Shown one piece after another: positions 11,476 to 21,290 of a stretch of DNA of 64,000 nt. The stretch comes from Coprinellus micaceus. Lineage: Eukaryota > Basidiomycota > Agaricomycetes > Agaricales > Psathyrellaceae. How positions within the stretch are numbered: position 1 is the stretch's first letter; every line of letters starts with the position of its first letter. The stretch lies in contig OX596336.1 in the NCBI GenBank assembly GCA_951394405.1, positions 620,001 to 684,000 of the forward strand, given 5' to 3'. Position numbers and translations under genes: made by a program. The notes under the pieces were generated by a model. The model ran no database searches and had not been told where the DNA came from. It worked only from the letters and a program-made list of their open reading frames with translations.

Positions 11476-13563
11476 ATGTCGGCGATTCCCCAACTTACCC
11501 ATGGCATGCCCAACGTCGTATCACAAGAACTGAATACAACGAATGTTGCAGCAGACTACCACGACCATAGCACAACCTATCATGACCGCCGAGTCTTCAT
11601 AGGTTCTACTTCCCACATTAAGCCACTTGATCGTACGTGCCAACAGTCCCTTGTGGTGGTCCTGGGTTAGCGAATCTAACGATCCCCGAAAGGCCTGTTG
11701 GACCGCGTCTCCTACGGCGCCCTCCACGACTCAGCCGAGCGCGGGGGTGATGCGCCCAAATGCTACCCAGAGACTCGAACCGCCGTGCAGAGAGATATCA
11801 TGAGTTGGATTCAACACGGTGACGAAGACGACACCCCAAAGAAGATCCTGTGGCTCTCGGGACCTGCTGGGTCAGGGAAAACGGCGATCGCCGGAACGAT
11901 TGCAGATGAATGCTACAAGCGAGGTCTACTCGCTGCGAGCTTCTTCTTCTCAGCGTTCTATGGGGACGTAAATCGGCGGCTGAAGAAACCTGTCATCCCG
12001 ACCCTGGTTTACCGGCTTATCCAGCACAAGTCCATCGTCGGTTTGAAGAAGGAAGTCCTTGCTGTCATAGAAAACGACCCAGGGGTATTCGAACGACATA
12101 TAGACCAGCAAATCGAAGAACTCGTTTTGAAGCCTTTCCGCAAGCTTGCTGCGCGCTCCAACCCGAATCGGGACCGTTGGCCTGCAATTATCCTCATCGA
12201 TGGGTTGGACGAATGTCAAGGCAGTAGTGAGTCAGACGTCAGGCCTGGAGGAAATACGCAGTCTTCTGGGTCCAATGCTCAGAGGGAGATCCTCTCTGCA
12301 CTGTTGCGCGCATGCGCAGACCCCGCCTTCCCCTTCCGCATCATCATTGCCAGCCGACCCGAACTCGTCATTCGACACTCCTTTTCTAGTCCCTCCGCCC
12401 CCGTCCTCAACATCTTCCTCAATGATAAGTACGACCCAGATGCCGACATCCGGCTCTTCCTTGAGGCCATGCTCAGTGATATTGGCCGCCGCTACAACCT
12501 TCCGTTGACATGGATCCCTAAAGACGTCATCGACCTCCTGGTCGAGGGGGCGTCCGGCCAGTTCATATATGCTGCAACGGTGATTCGATTTCTGGACAAC
12601 ACTCGCCTTGGGGCACCGCAACAGCAACTAAATCGACTCTTGGAGTGGCGCCGCCTCGGCAACTCGGAGCCCTTTGCATCGCTTGATGTCCTGTACAGCG
12701 GCATCTTGCACACTAGTCCAGATCCTCTGCTAGCAGTGGGCTGGCTCCTTTTCCTCGATCATCACTTTGCCAGTGGAGCTGATGACCCCAGTGGCTTCCA
12801 CGTGTACCTCAAAATGCTGCTCGAGTCGTATCCAGGCGAAACGGAGTATGTCCTCGGCAATCTAACATCGCTGGTCGGGCTGGTGGATGAAAGAGGCAGG
12901 CCTTCCTTCCATTTCCACCACAAGTCACTGGTCGACTTCCTCTGGGACCCCTACCGGGGCTCTGACCTTCACATAAATGAGGAGAGTTTCACCCGCTTTG
13001 TGCAGGGCCGGTACTACCAATTCCTACGATGTGCGTATTGGTTTCACAGTCTTCAATCTTGTTCGATACACTGACGTCAACGCAGCGCGAGGACACGAAT
13101 CCAATGCCGACCCTCTGATAAACCTCTCAACTCAGGATTTCCGCACCACATTCTGCCAGGAGCTAGCGACATTCATTGATCCGCGTCGCAGGTATACTCC
13201 GGGGGATGTCGAGTGGTGGGTAGCCAACCTTCGTAAATATGATCGGGTGGCAGAAGTTCCCCGGATGTTTGCTTCAATCCACCAGCAAGTAAGCCGCTAT
13301 GACTCTTTCACCTCTGCAGAACACAATCACTGATCGATGTCACCTTTCAGTGCAAATGGTACCACTGCCTTCCCGCTTGTAGTGTCTGGAGGAAAGCTAT
13401 ACGACGGTACTGCAGGGAACATGGTTGGCGTGTACCAACGGCAAAGGAGAAATGGCGGGATAGGTTCAAGAAGTTGCGGGTGGAAGCGACGCACAAATCA
13501 TTACAGAACTATCCTCTACGGAGCCTAACCATCGAAACAACTCGGGGAGACCCTTCACCTTGA
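11476..13563 (+). CDS. NACHT-domain NTPase (fungal NLR-like, nwd2-type)
   Basis: STAND-class P-loop NTPase of the large basidiomycete NACHT family. Four exons: 11476-11632, 11693-13030, 13086-13288 and 13351-13563, giving 636 residues with matching phases. The N-terminus is short and unstructured (no HeLo, patatin or NB-ARC partner domain). It leads into the family signature GLLDRVSYGALHDSAERGGD-like region, a Cys-Tyr-Pro-Glu-Thr-Arg motif, and Walker A GPAGSGKT at residues 109-116. Walker B is IILIDGLDEC, and sensor-1 is IIIASRPE. A winged-helix region ends in FHFHHKSLVDFLWDPYRG. The last exon encodes a Cys/Trp-rich tail (CKWYHCLPAC, then YCREHGWRVP) usual in this family. No WD40, ankyrin or TPR repeats follow, so it is a repeat-less form. 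A role in signalling or non-self recognition is known for some fungal NLRs and only inferred here. Confidence 0.9.
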
Positions 13564-14111
13564 CATCTTCGCCATCCACCATGACCGTCGACCCGCCAGT
13601 TGTCAAGACGAATGTCCGGGCACGACTCTCAAGCAAGGAGGCGTTAGTCGTCGGCGTCACCCCTTGTCATCCATTTGTCGTCCATCTGCCGTTCGTAGTA
13701 CGGTCGCTCTGGGCCCTGTTCACAACGCCTCAAGATGAGTCATAGAGCTAAAGAGGTGGAGTGGGTAAACAAGGGGAGAAGCGAAGACACGAGCAAGGAA
13801 AACAATGGGAGGAGAGGAAATGAAAAACTGGGATTCATAGGCAGATACTCTCCCCCCCCCCCCCCCCCCCCCCATAGTCGAGGAAACACTACGAGAACAT
13901 CTTCACTAAAATCTAGATGCCCAGTACAAACATCGAGGTTTCTGTTCCTCGCGCCGTCCTGACGTGGTCACATTGTCGCTGATGCCCTGATCCGGATGCT
14001 CTGTGTGGTCCTGCAGCTTCGCATCTTCAGCAGACGTCATTGCCAATGCCGCGATGGCGTGTATGCCTTTGTGCCATGTGCTCCGGCCGGGTCCTTCGAG
14101 TCGAATGGTAT
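13564..14111. other. Intergenic between the NACHT stop and the inverted-repeat element
   Basis: Contains a 22-nt poly-C run (13852-13873). Its last ~40 bp (about 14070-14111) resemble 7465-7505 of Hsp70-like copy 1 and are the interrupted C-terminal part of copy 2. No other feature is supported. Confidence 0.5.
13852..13873 (+). repeat. Poly-C homopolymer tract (22 nt)
   Basis: Twenty-two consecutive C residues, read directly. The G-rich complement could form a quadruplex and the C strand an i-motif. It lies about 290 bp after the NACHT stop codon. Confidence 0.9.
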
Positions 14112-14198
14112 TACAGCCCTTTGCAGAATAGATGGAACATGAATGTTTTTCAAAAATTGTCACGTGATGCCAAGCCCCTGCCAAACAGATGAGATAGC
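14112..14198 (+). repeat. Left terminal inverted repeat of the MITE
   Basis: Begins TACAGCCCTTTGCAGAATAG and ends GATGAGATAGC. It is the reverse complement of 14524-14612 with a few mismatches and a small indel in the A/T-rich middle. Confidence 0.9.
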
Positions 14199-14523
14199 GG
14201 TGGGCTGACCGCCGATAGTGCGTTATACCCTCTAATTTTACGCTTGAAAGCTTCTACAGGTAATCCCTCTCCAGTCCCGTCAAACATTCAGGTACGAGGA
14301 TGAGGCCCTTCAGCATCGGCATAAGTCGGCATACGAGAGATCTGGCCAGATCGGCGCCTATGGACATCTTATCGCACCAGATAGGTTGACTCCTCATGAC
14401 CCTATCCCCTTAACATAAGCCAATTGGCTAAGTTAGAGCAGAAGTGATAGCTGAAGATGTTCTCGGTCCCTACCTACTGCGAATCCGGTCCTGCTCCCCC
14501 CCGTTAAACTATACTCGTCCGGT

Positions 14524-14612
14524 GCTATCTCATCTGTTTGGCGGGGGCCTTGGCGTCACGTGCCAAATTTTCAAAAAAAGTTCATGTTCCATCTATTCTG
14601 CAAAGGGCTGTA
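14524..14612 (-). repeat. Right terminal inverted repeat of the MITE
   Basis: Begins GCTATCTCATCTGTTTGGCG and ends GCAAAGGGCTGTA on the plus strand. It pairs with the left arm at 14112-14198. Confidence 0.9.
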
Positions 14613-16655
14613 CTATATGACAGAAAGAGCCGCATGGCGTACGCGACCTAGGAGGCCCGTGTCGTTACGATGTGGTCGAGGTAGAACGATATGGCCCCGT
14701 CAGAGACAGCTTTGTTCCTGGATTAAGACGTATATCGTTGGGTAAGTTGTCAGTAACCATACGGTGCTCGGATGAGGACATACACGTGGTTCTCTGGACG
14801 GATGACGTTTAGTCCCTTGGGTGCTAATGCCTCGTTCACCTTTGTGAAGAGCCAATCGTTCGCCGAGAACCCCCCGACGAGCACGATGTACTATGGTGGA
14901 TGTCAGATAGCCCTTCGGACACTTATTATCAACTTCATAGATGGTACTCACTTTAAGCTTCTGGTGTCCATTCAAACCCAACACCGAGTCGACAATACAC
15001 TTGACTGATGGCTTGAAGAAGCTTGCAACCTTAGATCTGCGTGGTGTGTGAATTAGGCTGCTTGGTTGGTGCAAAATACCATCAAGAACATACCCAGCCA
15101 ATTTCAGTTGCCCAAAACGAATATTGCACGAGGCATCGTTATCTCGAGTGTCGCCAAATTTGATGTATTGCGGTTCCTGGTCGTTGTTGAAGCGCAGCTT
15201 GGTCGTCTTGTCGAAGCAGTGGATGATGTGGTCCAGATCGTCGTAGAAGTCAGATTCCTTCAGGTAGTCTGGAGGCCGAGTCAGCGCCAGCTAACGCAAG
15301 ATGAGAGGCATGACAAACCGTCCAAGAAGAGTCGCGCGTGAATACTGACGAAGACAGAACCATGGAAATGACACCGGGGAGCGGCGATTTCTTCGAATAT
15401 CGCGGCGCTTCCAGCAGTTTGCGACACCTTACTGTATGCGCTGATGTCTACAGTTCCACCTCCCACGTCCACTATCACCACACCATCGCCATCCTGCAAC
15501 AAGTCAGTCAATTGTCAGCCTTGATCTGTAGAACGCACCTGCATCGTACCAGGTGGGAGGCCGTTGTTGATTGAGAAGTGCAGGCTTGCCTCCCCTTCTG
15601 CCACAAACGAAATACGAGAATGGCCCGCACCTGTGTCCGGAACGAGCCCTGCCAAGACTATAGCGTCTCGAATCCGGCTCTGCTGGTACCCTTCCCATCC
15701 GTTCGGACGCGAGATGACATAGTCTATATCTGACTCGACCGAGGCCCAAAGATCTCGACCATTAGCATGGGTATCCTTGATGTACGCCTCAGCGCACTTG
15801 TAGAGATAGTCCAAAAAGTCTGCCAGAACTCTCGTGACTGTCTTTCCGAGAGGGAGTGGGGGTATGTTCGCGGTTACATACTCAGATGCACCTCTCTTGG
15901 GTCGGATGTGAAGCTTGAACCTGCTGCTGTGAGCGCCGATCCAGAACCTGGACCCGTTCAAGGCATACCATTCTGATTTGATCCATTCCTCGTCCATCGC
16001 CATCTCATAGATGTCTTCACGCATCGCTTCTGCTCCTGCCGCGCAGACATCACCATCCCTGTTGTAGTATATCACGGTGGGGATCTTCGACGCGCCGCTT
16101 ATCTGCTCATGAGCAGGAAACCTAACGGCTTCCTTTTAGTTGGCGGTAGAGGAATGGCCAAGGTTAAGTTACCTCGTTACACCCTTGATCTCAGAAACCT
16201 GGCCAGGATCGAGGATGCTGCAGTATAGTTGAGGTGAATGGCACCGGCGGCCTAGGATCAACAGACGCACCTGTACGAGATGCCACTGTATGTAGTCCCG
16301 ACGTCGAAGGCTAGTACAAGCTTACGCTTGGATCCCCCGTAGGGCGCACGGTTCGAATGCGTTGTCATGGATGGTGGTCAGGAACAAAGAGGGCGAGGCT
16401 GTGGGTGCTGCTGTAACCCTTCACACCATCACCGTCACTATCTCCATCAGCCGCGTGCATTTTAGCGCCCGCGGACCTTAAATCAAGAAGCGCCCGTATG
16501 TCCTGGGGATCCTCTCTAGTGCTAAATTCTTGTGCATTGGACCCTCCAACTGCAGAGGATTATACAAGTCAAATTTACTTGGGTCTCCGAGCGTATATTT
16601 TCTTGAATTTGGGTTGAACTTGTCAGCCGATTACTATCAGTTCACAGTAGCTATG
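14613..16655. repeat. Second copy of a ~2-kb segmental duplication
   Basis: Direct-orientation duplicate of about 7517-9565, covering most of an Hsp70-like gene plus about 290 bp of its upstream region. Similarity fades near 9565 and 16655. The NACHT gene lies between the copies. Substitutions occur in both introns and exons, so the duplication is not very recent. Confidence 0.85.
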
Positions 16656-16916
16656 TCGTCACGGCCAAGCAGGGCACGGTTGGTTGCACGTACATACCCA
16701 TAGTGCAGATCCTTTCATTGCCAAGAAACCTGTTTCTTCAATACAATGCAACTCGAACAATGGGAGGAGGTACAAGGGGGCCGTGACTGTGACGATCAGC
16801 ACTGAGCGTCACGCCATTGAAAGTTTATCAGTGGCCCGAGCGTCTTCATCGATGGTCCTTCTGCCTCTTCACCCACAACCACCACGACCGACAGTCTTTT
16901 GCAACCATTTCACGAG
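16369..16916. other. Intergenic upstream of MYND gene 1
   Basis: The first ~290 bp is the upstream part of the duplicated Hsp70 segment. The remaining ~260 bp probably holds the promoter of the MYND gene. No further feature is seen. Confidence 0.45.
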
Positions 16917-19063
16917 ATGAACAAGACGAATAACTCTCGTGCTAAGGCGAATTCAAAACAAAGTTTCGAAGTGGTACGCACTGTCTGGGTTTCGACCTGG
17001 TGCTGCGAATGTAGCTTCCTAGCAGACCGCCTGACTGTCGCTGTATAGATCCTTCAAAACGTCAAAGGAGGGTCCATCCGCCATATATCGGAACTCAAGG
17101 GGACCTGGCCCAAACACATAGGTGATGCTAAACGAGCACTCGAGGCACTTCTGAAACACTTGAGCGTCACCACTATTCCTAAGCTCAAGCAGGGCAAAGG
17201 ACGTCTCGACGAGGAAGAAGTAAAGCAAGTCCTACTCATAAAAACGACTTTGGAAGTCGTCGAGGGCACAACAATCGACTCTCTAGAACACATGAATAAA
17301 GAGCACGCCACTCAAATGCTCTCCATCTTCGACGAGCATCTGTCCGACCTCATCGCCGCTCTCGAGTTTCGCACCCACCACTCTTCGATAATAATTCAAG
17401 GGAGCAACACAGACAGGGCGGATCTGCTTGGAAACGTTTTAGAAGCCAACTGCGTCCATAAACTCATCTTCGTAGGCCTGAAGCACTTCGAAGCGCAGGA
17501 GGGCCAACACTCACTGGCGGCATTGGTTGACTGCCTCCTCCGATGCTGGGTACGAAGGGCGAGCGGCCGGCGTGGCCCCCAACAGACATCATTGTCCCCG
17601 TCTGACTACGACGCTATCGCGAAGATCTTGGAGGCTTTAATGAGGTGCTTCAACGAGGACTCAATGAGAACCCTGATGGTGAAGAGGGTCGAATCTTTCG
17701 ACAGGAGGAGGCTTCGAATCCTGGCAGAATCCTTCCCATACTACTGCTTAGAGTGGAGGGCGGTTCATGCAGAAATTTACAGCAGAAGTCCCCGCGAAGT
17801 CGATTGCAATCACCTCGCTGCGGTGATCTCCGTTTCTCAGGGGTTCGCTGAAGAGATCCCCGCATTCCATCGGACTCTTCTCAAGACCAACTTCCCGTCG
17901 CTTGCCCTAAAGCTTGGGGTGAGCCTCCGAGACGCGCCAGCAGCATCGGGGTGTGCTGGGTCCATTTCGACCGACGTAGCGTCTCGGCTTGTACCTGCGA
18001 GCATCTCTCGCGCGTGGGCCGTCGTGCACGTGCTCCCGGAGCTGCTGGACTCTGGCCTCTTGGAGTTGCTTATTGAAGACGCGCTTACACCTGGACAACG
18101 AGCATTCCCCATGTGGTCGAAACAAGATCCTCTACAGCAGATCTGCCGTGTAGCCCACCACCCAGTCGTCTTCAAATCCCTCGACGCTGCCGAACGAAGG
18201 ATCTCGGATGCGCTTTGGAGTAAGGTCGAAACGCATCCTGCGGCTGCGCAGCGCTTCCAGATCCTGCAGCCAGCTATCGACCTCCAGGACATGTTGGAAG
18301 CGCGTATGGGTACAATCGTGAACCCGGTTATTTGCTCTTGCCTTGAGGTCAGTCGATCTTGCACCTGCCTCCAAAGTTTGTTTGACTGACATCGCTCTAG
18401 CATGATGCCTTGGGCGTCAAAACACGTTCTAAGCTTTATGAGTGCTCCAACTGCCGAACCGTCACATATTGTTCTCGAAGGTGTCAGGAAAGGGATTGGC
18501 GAACGCTGCACCGGAACGAGTGTGCCAGAAACCGTGTTCATCGTATGGGTGCGTTTCTCTATTCCTGCTTCGAATTGCCGTAGTCACCAATGATTGCTTG
18601 ACCAGAATGTGAGCTCCAGGGCATCTGGCCATCCCATCTGAAGCGGGCGAGGCGCCTCTATGCCTTGGAACCTGCGCTCCGCAGCGCGCTGAACACCCCT
18701 CCGCCGCCTGAGCTAGCGCATCACCCAGCAGGCCAGAGCCCGATGCAGCTAATATACATTGCGAACACTATGCAGGTTCCAATGGGAGTTGGACCATGTG
18801 CCAGTACCGAGACCTTCTTTTCACTGACTGGGAATGACACGAACAAGACGCCCTTGTTCGACGACGCCCGGTTTCGCGCTATGGTGCGCCAGGCGGAGAT
18901 GAATACGGATATACAGTTGGTTGCATCGGTGGCGATGCTCGGAGAGTATTGGTTTGGGGCGCTTGCGGCTTTCCATCTGCGACGTTCTTCCAGGGATGAA
19001 GAAGGGAAGGAGCTGCGAGAATTGCTTCACGGACACGTTCGGTTACTCGCTTCTTCGACTTAA
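16917..19063 (+). CDS. MYND zinc-finger protein, paralogue 1
   Basis: Basidiomycete protein with a long helical N-terminal region and a C-terminal MYND finger. Four exons: 16917-16973, 17049-18347, 18401-18548 and 18606-19063, giving 653 residues with phases that agree. The MYND finger begins at ICSCLEV at the end of exon 2 (first Cys pair, C-x-C rather than C-x2-C). It continues in the 148-nt exon 3 as YECSNCRTVTYCSRRCQ and LHRNEC, supplying the remaining Cys/His ligands. The C-terminal exon (ECELQGIWPSHLKRARRLYA to LLHGHVRLLASST) is conserved in paralogue 2. MYND fingers normally bind proline-rich partners; the substrate here is unknown and no SET domain is present. It converges on paralogue 2 with 64 bp between stop codons. 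Confidence 0.85.
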
Positions 19064-19127
19064 ACTGGCGTGGCCACCATCGGCTCAGCTCATGTCATGA
19101 TTTTAGTACGTAAGGACGCACCGCCTG

Positions 19128-21290
19128 TTAGTACATGGGACCGACGATTTGCACATGTCCATTCCACAGTTCCAGCCCCACGGAGTTCGAAGATTCGCGC
19201 CCGCCAGATCCCAGTTCCTCCCGTTCGAGAAGGAACGCCCCAAGCGCGCAAACAAGATAGTCACCCAACCGCGATAAGGATGCCACTAGTGCGATGAAGC
19301 TGGTCGATTCCAGACCCTGGACAACGTTCACGATTGCGTGGAAGCGAGCGTCAGAGAACAGAGTCCGTCCATTTTCCTCCAACTGGAACAACTCGATCGG
19401 AGAGCATGTTTCGTTGATAACTGGCATTTGGCTTGTGATGGTAAGAAAGATTGGAACTGGGGTGGTAGGGGACATGACTTGGATCCCTCTCTTCGGATGG
19501 GGAATCGATGGGAGGATGTCGTCCACGACGTTCTCGAGGAACGACGTCTTAAGCGCGTAGATATAGCGCATCTGTTCCCGGTGTGAGAGCCAAGCGCCAG
19601 CCAGCTCACTCTCTGATGCGAAGGCGTTAACCGAGGCCTGCTGGCACGGTGCACGAAAATGAATCATAGAACGCACCGATGCGATGTGCACGCTTTGTGA
19701 TGCATTCCTCGCGGTGCAATCCTTCCCAATCGGTTCTCTGACATCTGGGAGAACAGTAGACAACGGTCTTGCATCGAGAACACTGGTACGCAGATGACAT
19801 CACGACTTCCCGCCCTTGATGGTGCTAAGTGCAGCGTTCTCCAGTTGAGAAAATGAACGAAGGAACGGGCTGACAGGACGTACGTCGAGACATGCACAGT
19901 TGAATGGAAAACCGGCGTGGTAGGCCTCCCCGCTTGCCCCCTTGTAGAGGTGAACCGACTTCATAAAGGTGCTGTAAACCTCGCGGACGGCAGGGTCCGG
20001 GTCCGCCTCGATTAATGATTTGGTCCACTCGGGTAGGATGCGCTCCGCGGAGTCCAGCGCCCCGTATATCCGCGGGTGGTGGCAAGCGCGGAATATGGAG
20101 AGCATGGGCTCATCGCCGAACCACCGAGAGGCCGAGTCGCTGTCCGCCGGGCCCATTGCCAAAAGGTCGATGAAAATGACCTCAAGGAGGCCGCCATCCA
20201 AGAGGGTTGGGAGGGTGTGGACGAGGGTGAAAGCCCGAGCATTCTTGGTTGGAAGTAAGTGTGATGCAATCTCCGTCGCTACTGAACCCCCACAAGCTCT
20301 CATCGTACGGGCATCCCGGAATTCCATCGCAAGCTTCATCGCCAAAGAGTAAAACCCGGACTTGAGCAACGCACGATCGAACGTCGGGAGTATCGCTATT
20401 TGGCACGCCCCGGAGATTAGGTCTACGAGGTCGCTACAATTCATGTTGCGGACGTCCTCTTTTCTCGTCGGCCGGTGAATGGTGGCCCACTCGACGCAGC
20501 GGTATGAAAAAGACTCGGCGAATTGCTTCATCGTCCTTTCGTCGAGGGACACCACCGCCTTCCACAGGAGGCTAGTCGTCGACATTTCGGAAATGCACTG
20601 GAATAACCCCTTGTGCAACGGGCCCCAGAACTTGTAATCGGCTGGTGACATCGTCGTTCGGTTTGCTGGAGGTGCGCCTTCCAGTGAGCGAAGCCAACCC
20701 TTTAAAAGATGGCTGACAATCATTTCAAGCGAAGTGAGGCCCTCCTCCTGTTCGTAGAGCTTAGCTCCGTAGATAACGAGCCTGCAGAGGTACTTTGCTG
20801 CGCACAGGTCACCGAAATGCTTGGTGTCAAACTCGTCAGCTTGATCCGCCATTATCCCAGACGAATACTTGGTCAAGAATTCTAAGGCGGCCAGGAGGTC
20901 GACCAGACGCTCTTGGAATATCCTGAGGAGTTGGTTAAGGTGATCCCACTTCAGCCCCTCCATGTAGTCAAAGGCTGCATCGAGGGTGTTCAACGAAGCT
21001 CTGATAACCAAGGCACGATGGGCATCCGCTTGGTCGCGAGAATCCCACCCATCCCAGAGAACTGGAATATTGTTCGCATCCAAGTGCTTGAGTAGAAAGG
21101 TCAACGCCCTCGTCGCACTGGCAATATCTTCTGGCCATGCTTCGCGGAGAGCTTCAATGTGTTTCGGGGATCCTCCTTCCGCTGCTTTCAGGAGCTGTGG
21201 TGGGATTGGAGTCAAAATGGATTCAAAGGTTGAAATAGAGATGAATACCAGTTCCATAGAGTTTTTGTTCAACTTTCTTTTCGGAGGCAT
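19128..21290 (-). CDS. MYND zinc-finger protein, paralogue 2
   Basis: Three exons: 21290-19884, 19824-19677 and 19612-19128, giving 679 residues. The ATG at 21290 (MPPKRKLNKNSMELV) was chosen; the frame extends further upstream only by non-ATG codons. The helical region aligns with paralogue 1 (SPKHIEALREAW versus SIRHISELKGTW; HLLPTKNARAFTLVHTLPTLLDGGLLE versus RLVPASISRAWAVVHVLPELLDSGLLE). The MYND ligands are FNCACLD, then YQCSRCKTVVYCSPRCQ and LHREEC. The central MYND exon is 148 nt, the same length as in paralogue 1, with the same phases. Paralogue 1 has one extra 5' intron. The C-terminus ends GHVQIVGPMY. Function unknown beyond probable protein binding through the finger. Confidence 0.85.

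Larger units (their letters stand above)
14112..14612. mobile_element. Non-autonomous TIR element (MITE) inserted in the Hsp70-like pseudogene
   Basis: The outer ~87 bp at 14112-14198 and ~89 bp at 14524-14612 are inverted repeats. The first 31 bases (TACAGCCCTTTGCAGAATAG...) are identical, and the rest match with few differences out to GATGAGATAGC. The ~325-bp interior has no coding frame, so the element is non-autonomous. The intact paralogue shows the empty site (GGTATATGACAG near 7516). Here the left flank is GGTAT and the right flank is TATATGACAG, implying a 2-3 bp T/A target duplication (TA or TAT). That fits Tc1/mariner or PIF/Harbinger chemistry; the superfamily is unresolved. Both arms contain CACGTG or a one-base variant. 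Confidence 0.88.
14070..16368 (-). pseudogene. Hsp70-like ATPase copy 2, degenerate and interrupted
   Basis: Closely matches copy 1 (7508 to about 9565) from the shared ATG (16368) through the phosphate and adenosine motifs, including intron positions and upstream sequence. The N-terminal and central exons stay open (IPTVIYY at the start of a 186-codon frame; VIVDVGGGTVDISAYS). The C-terminal exon is broken. An AAG Lys codon of copy 1 is TAG here (14650-14648). A 7-nt insertion just downstream shifts the frame. A ~0.5-kb inverted-repeat element (14112-14612) then splits the exon, and the remaining family C-terminus is absent. A truncated product carrying only the ATPase domain remains possible if it is still transcribed. 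Confidence 0.85.

Noticed and set aside
11698..13074. NACHT gene as a single-exon 458-codon ORF
   Set aside because: The frame starts without an ATG and ends inside an intron. Adding the 5' exon from 11476 and two 3' exons restores the family N-terminus and the Cys/Trp-rich C-terminus.
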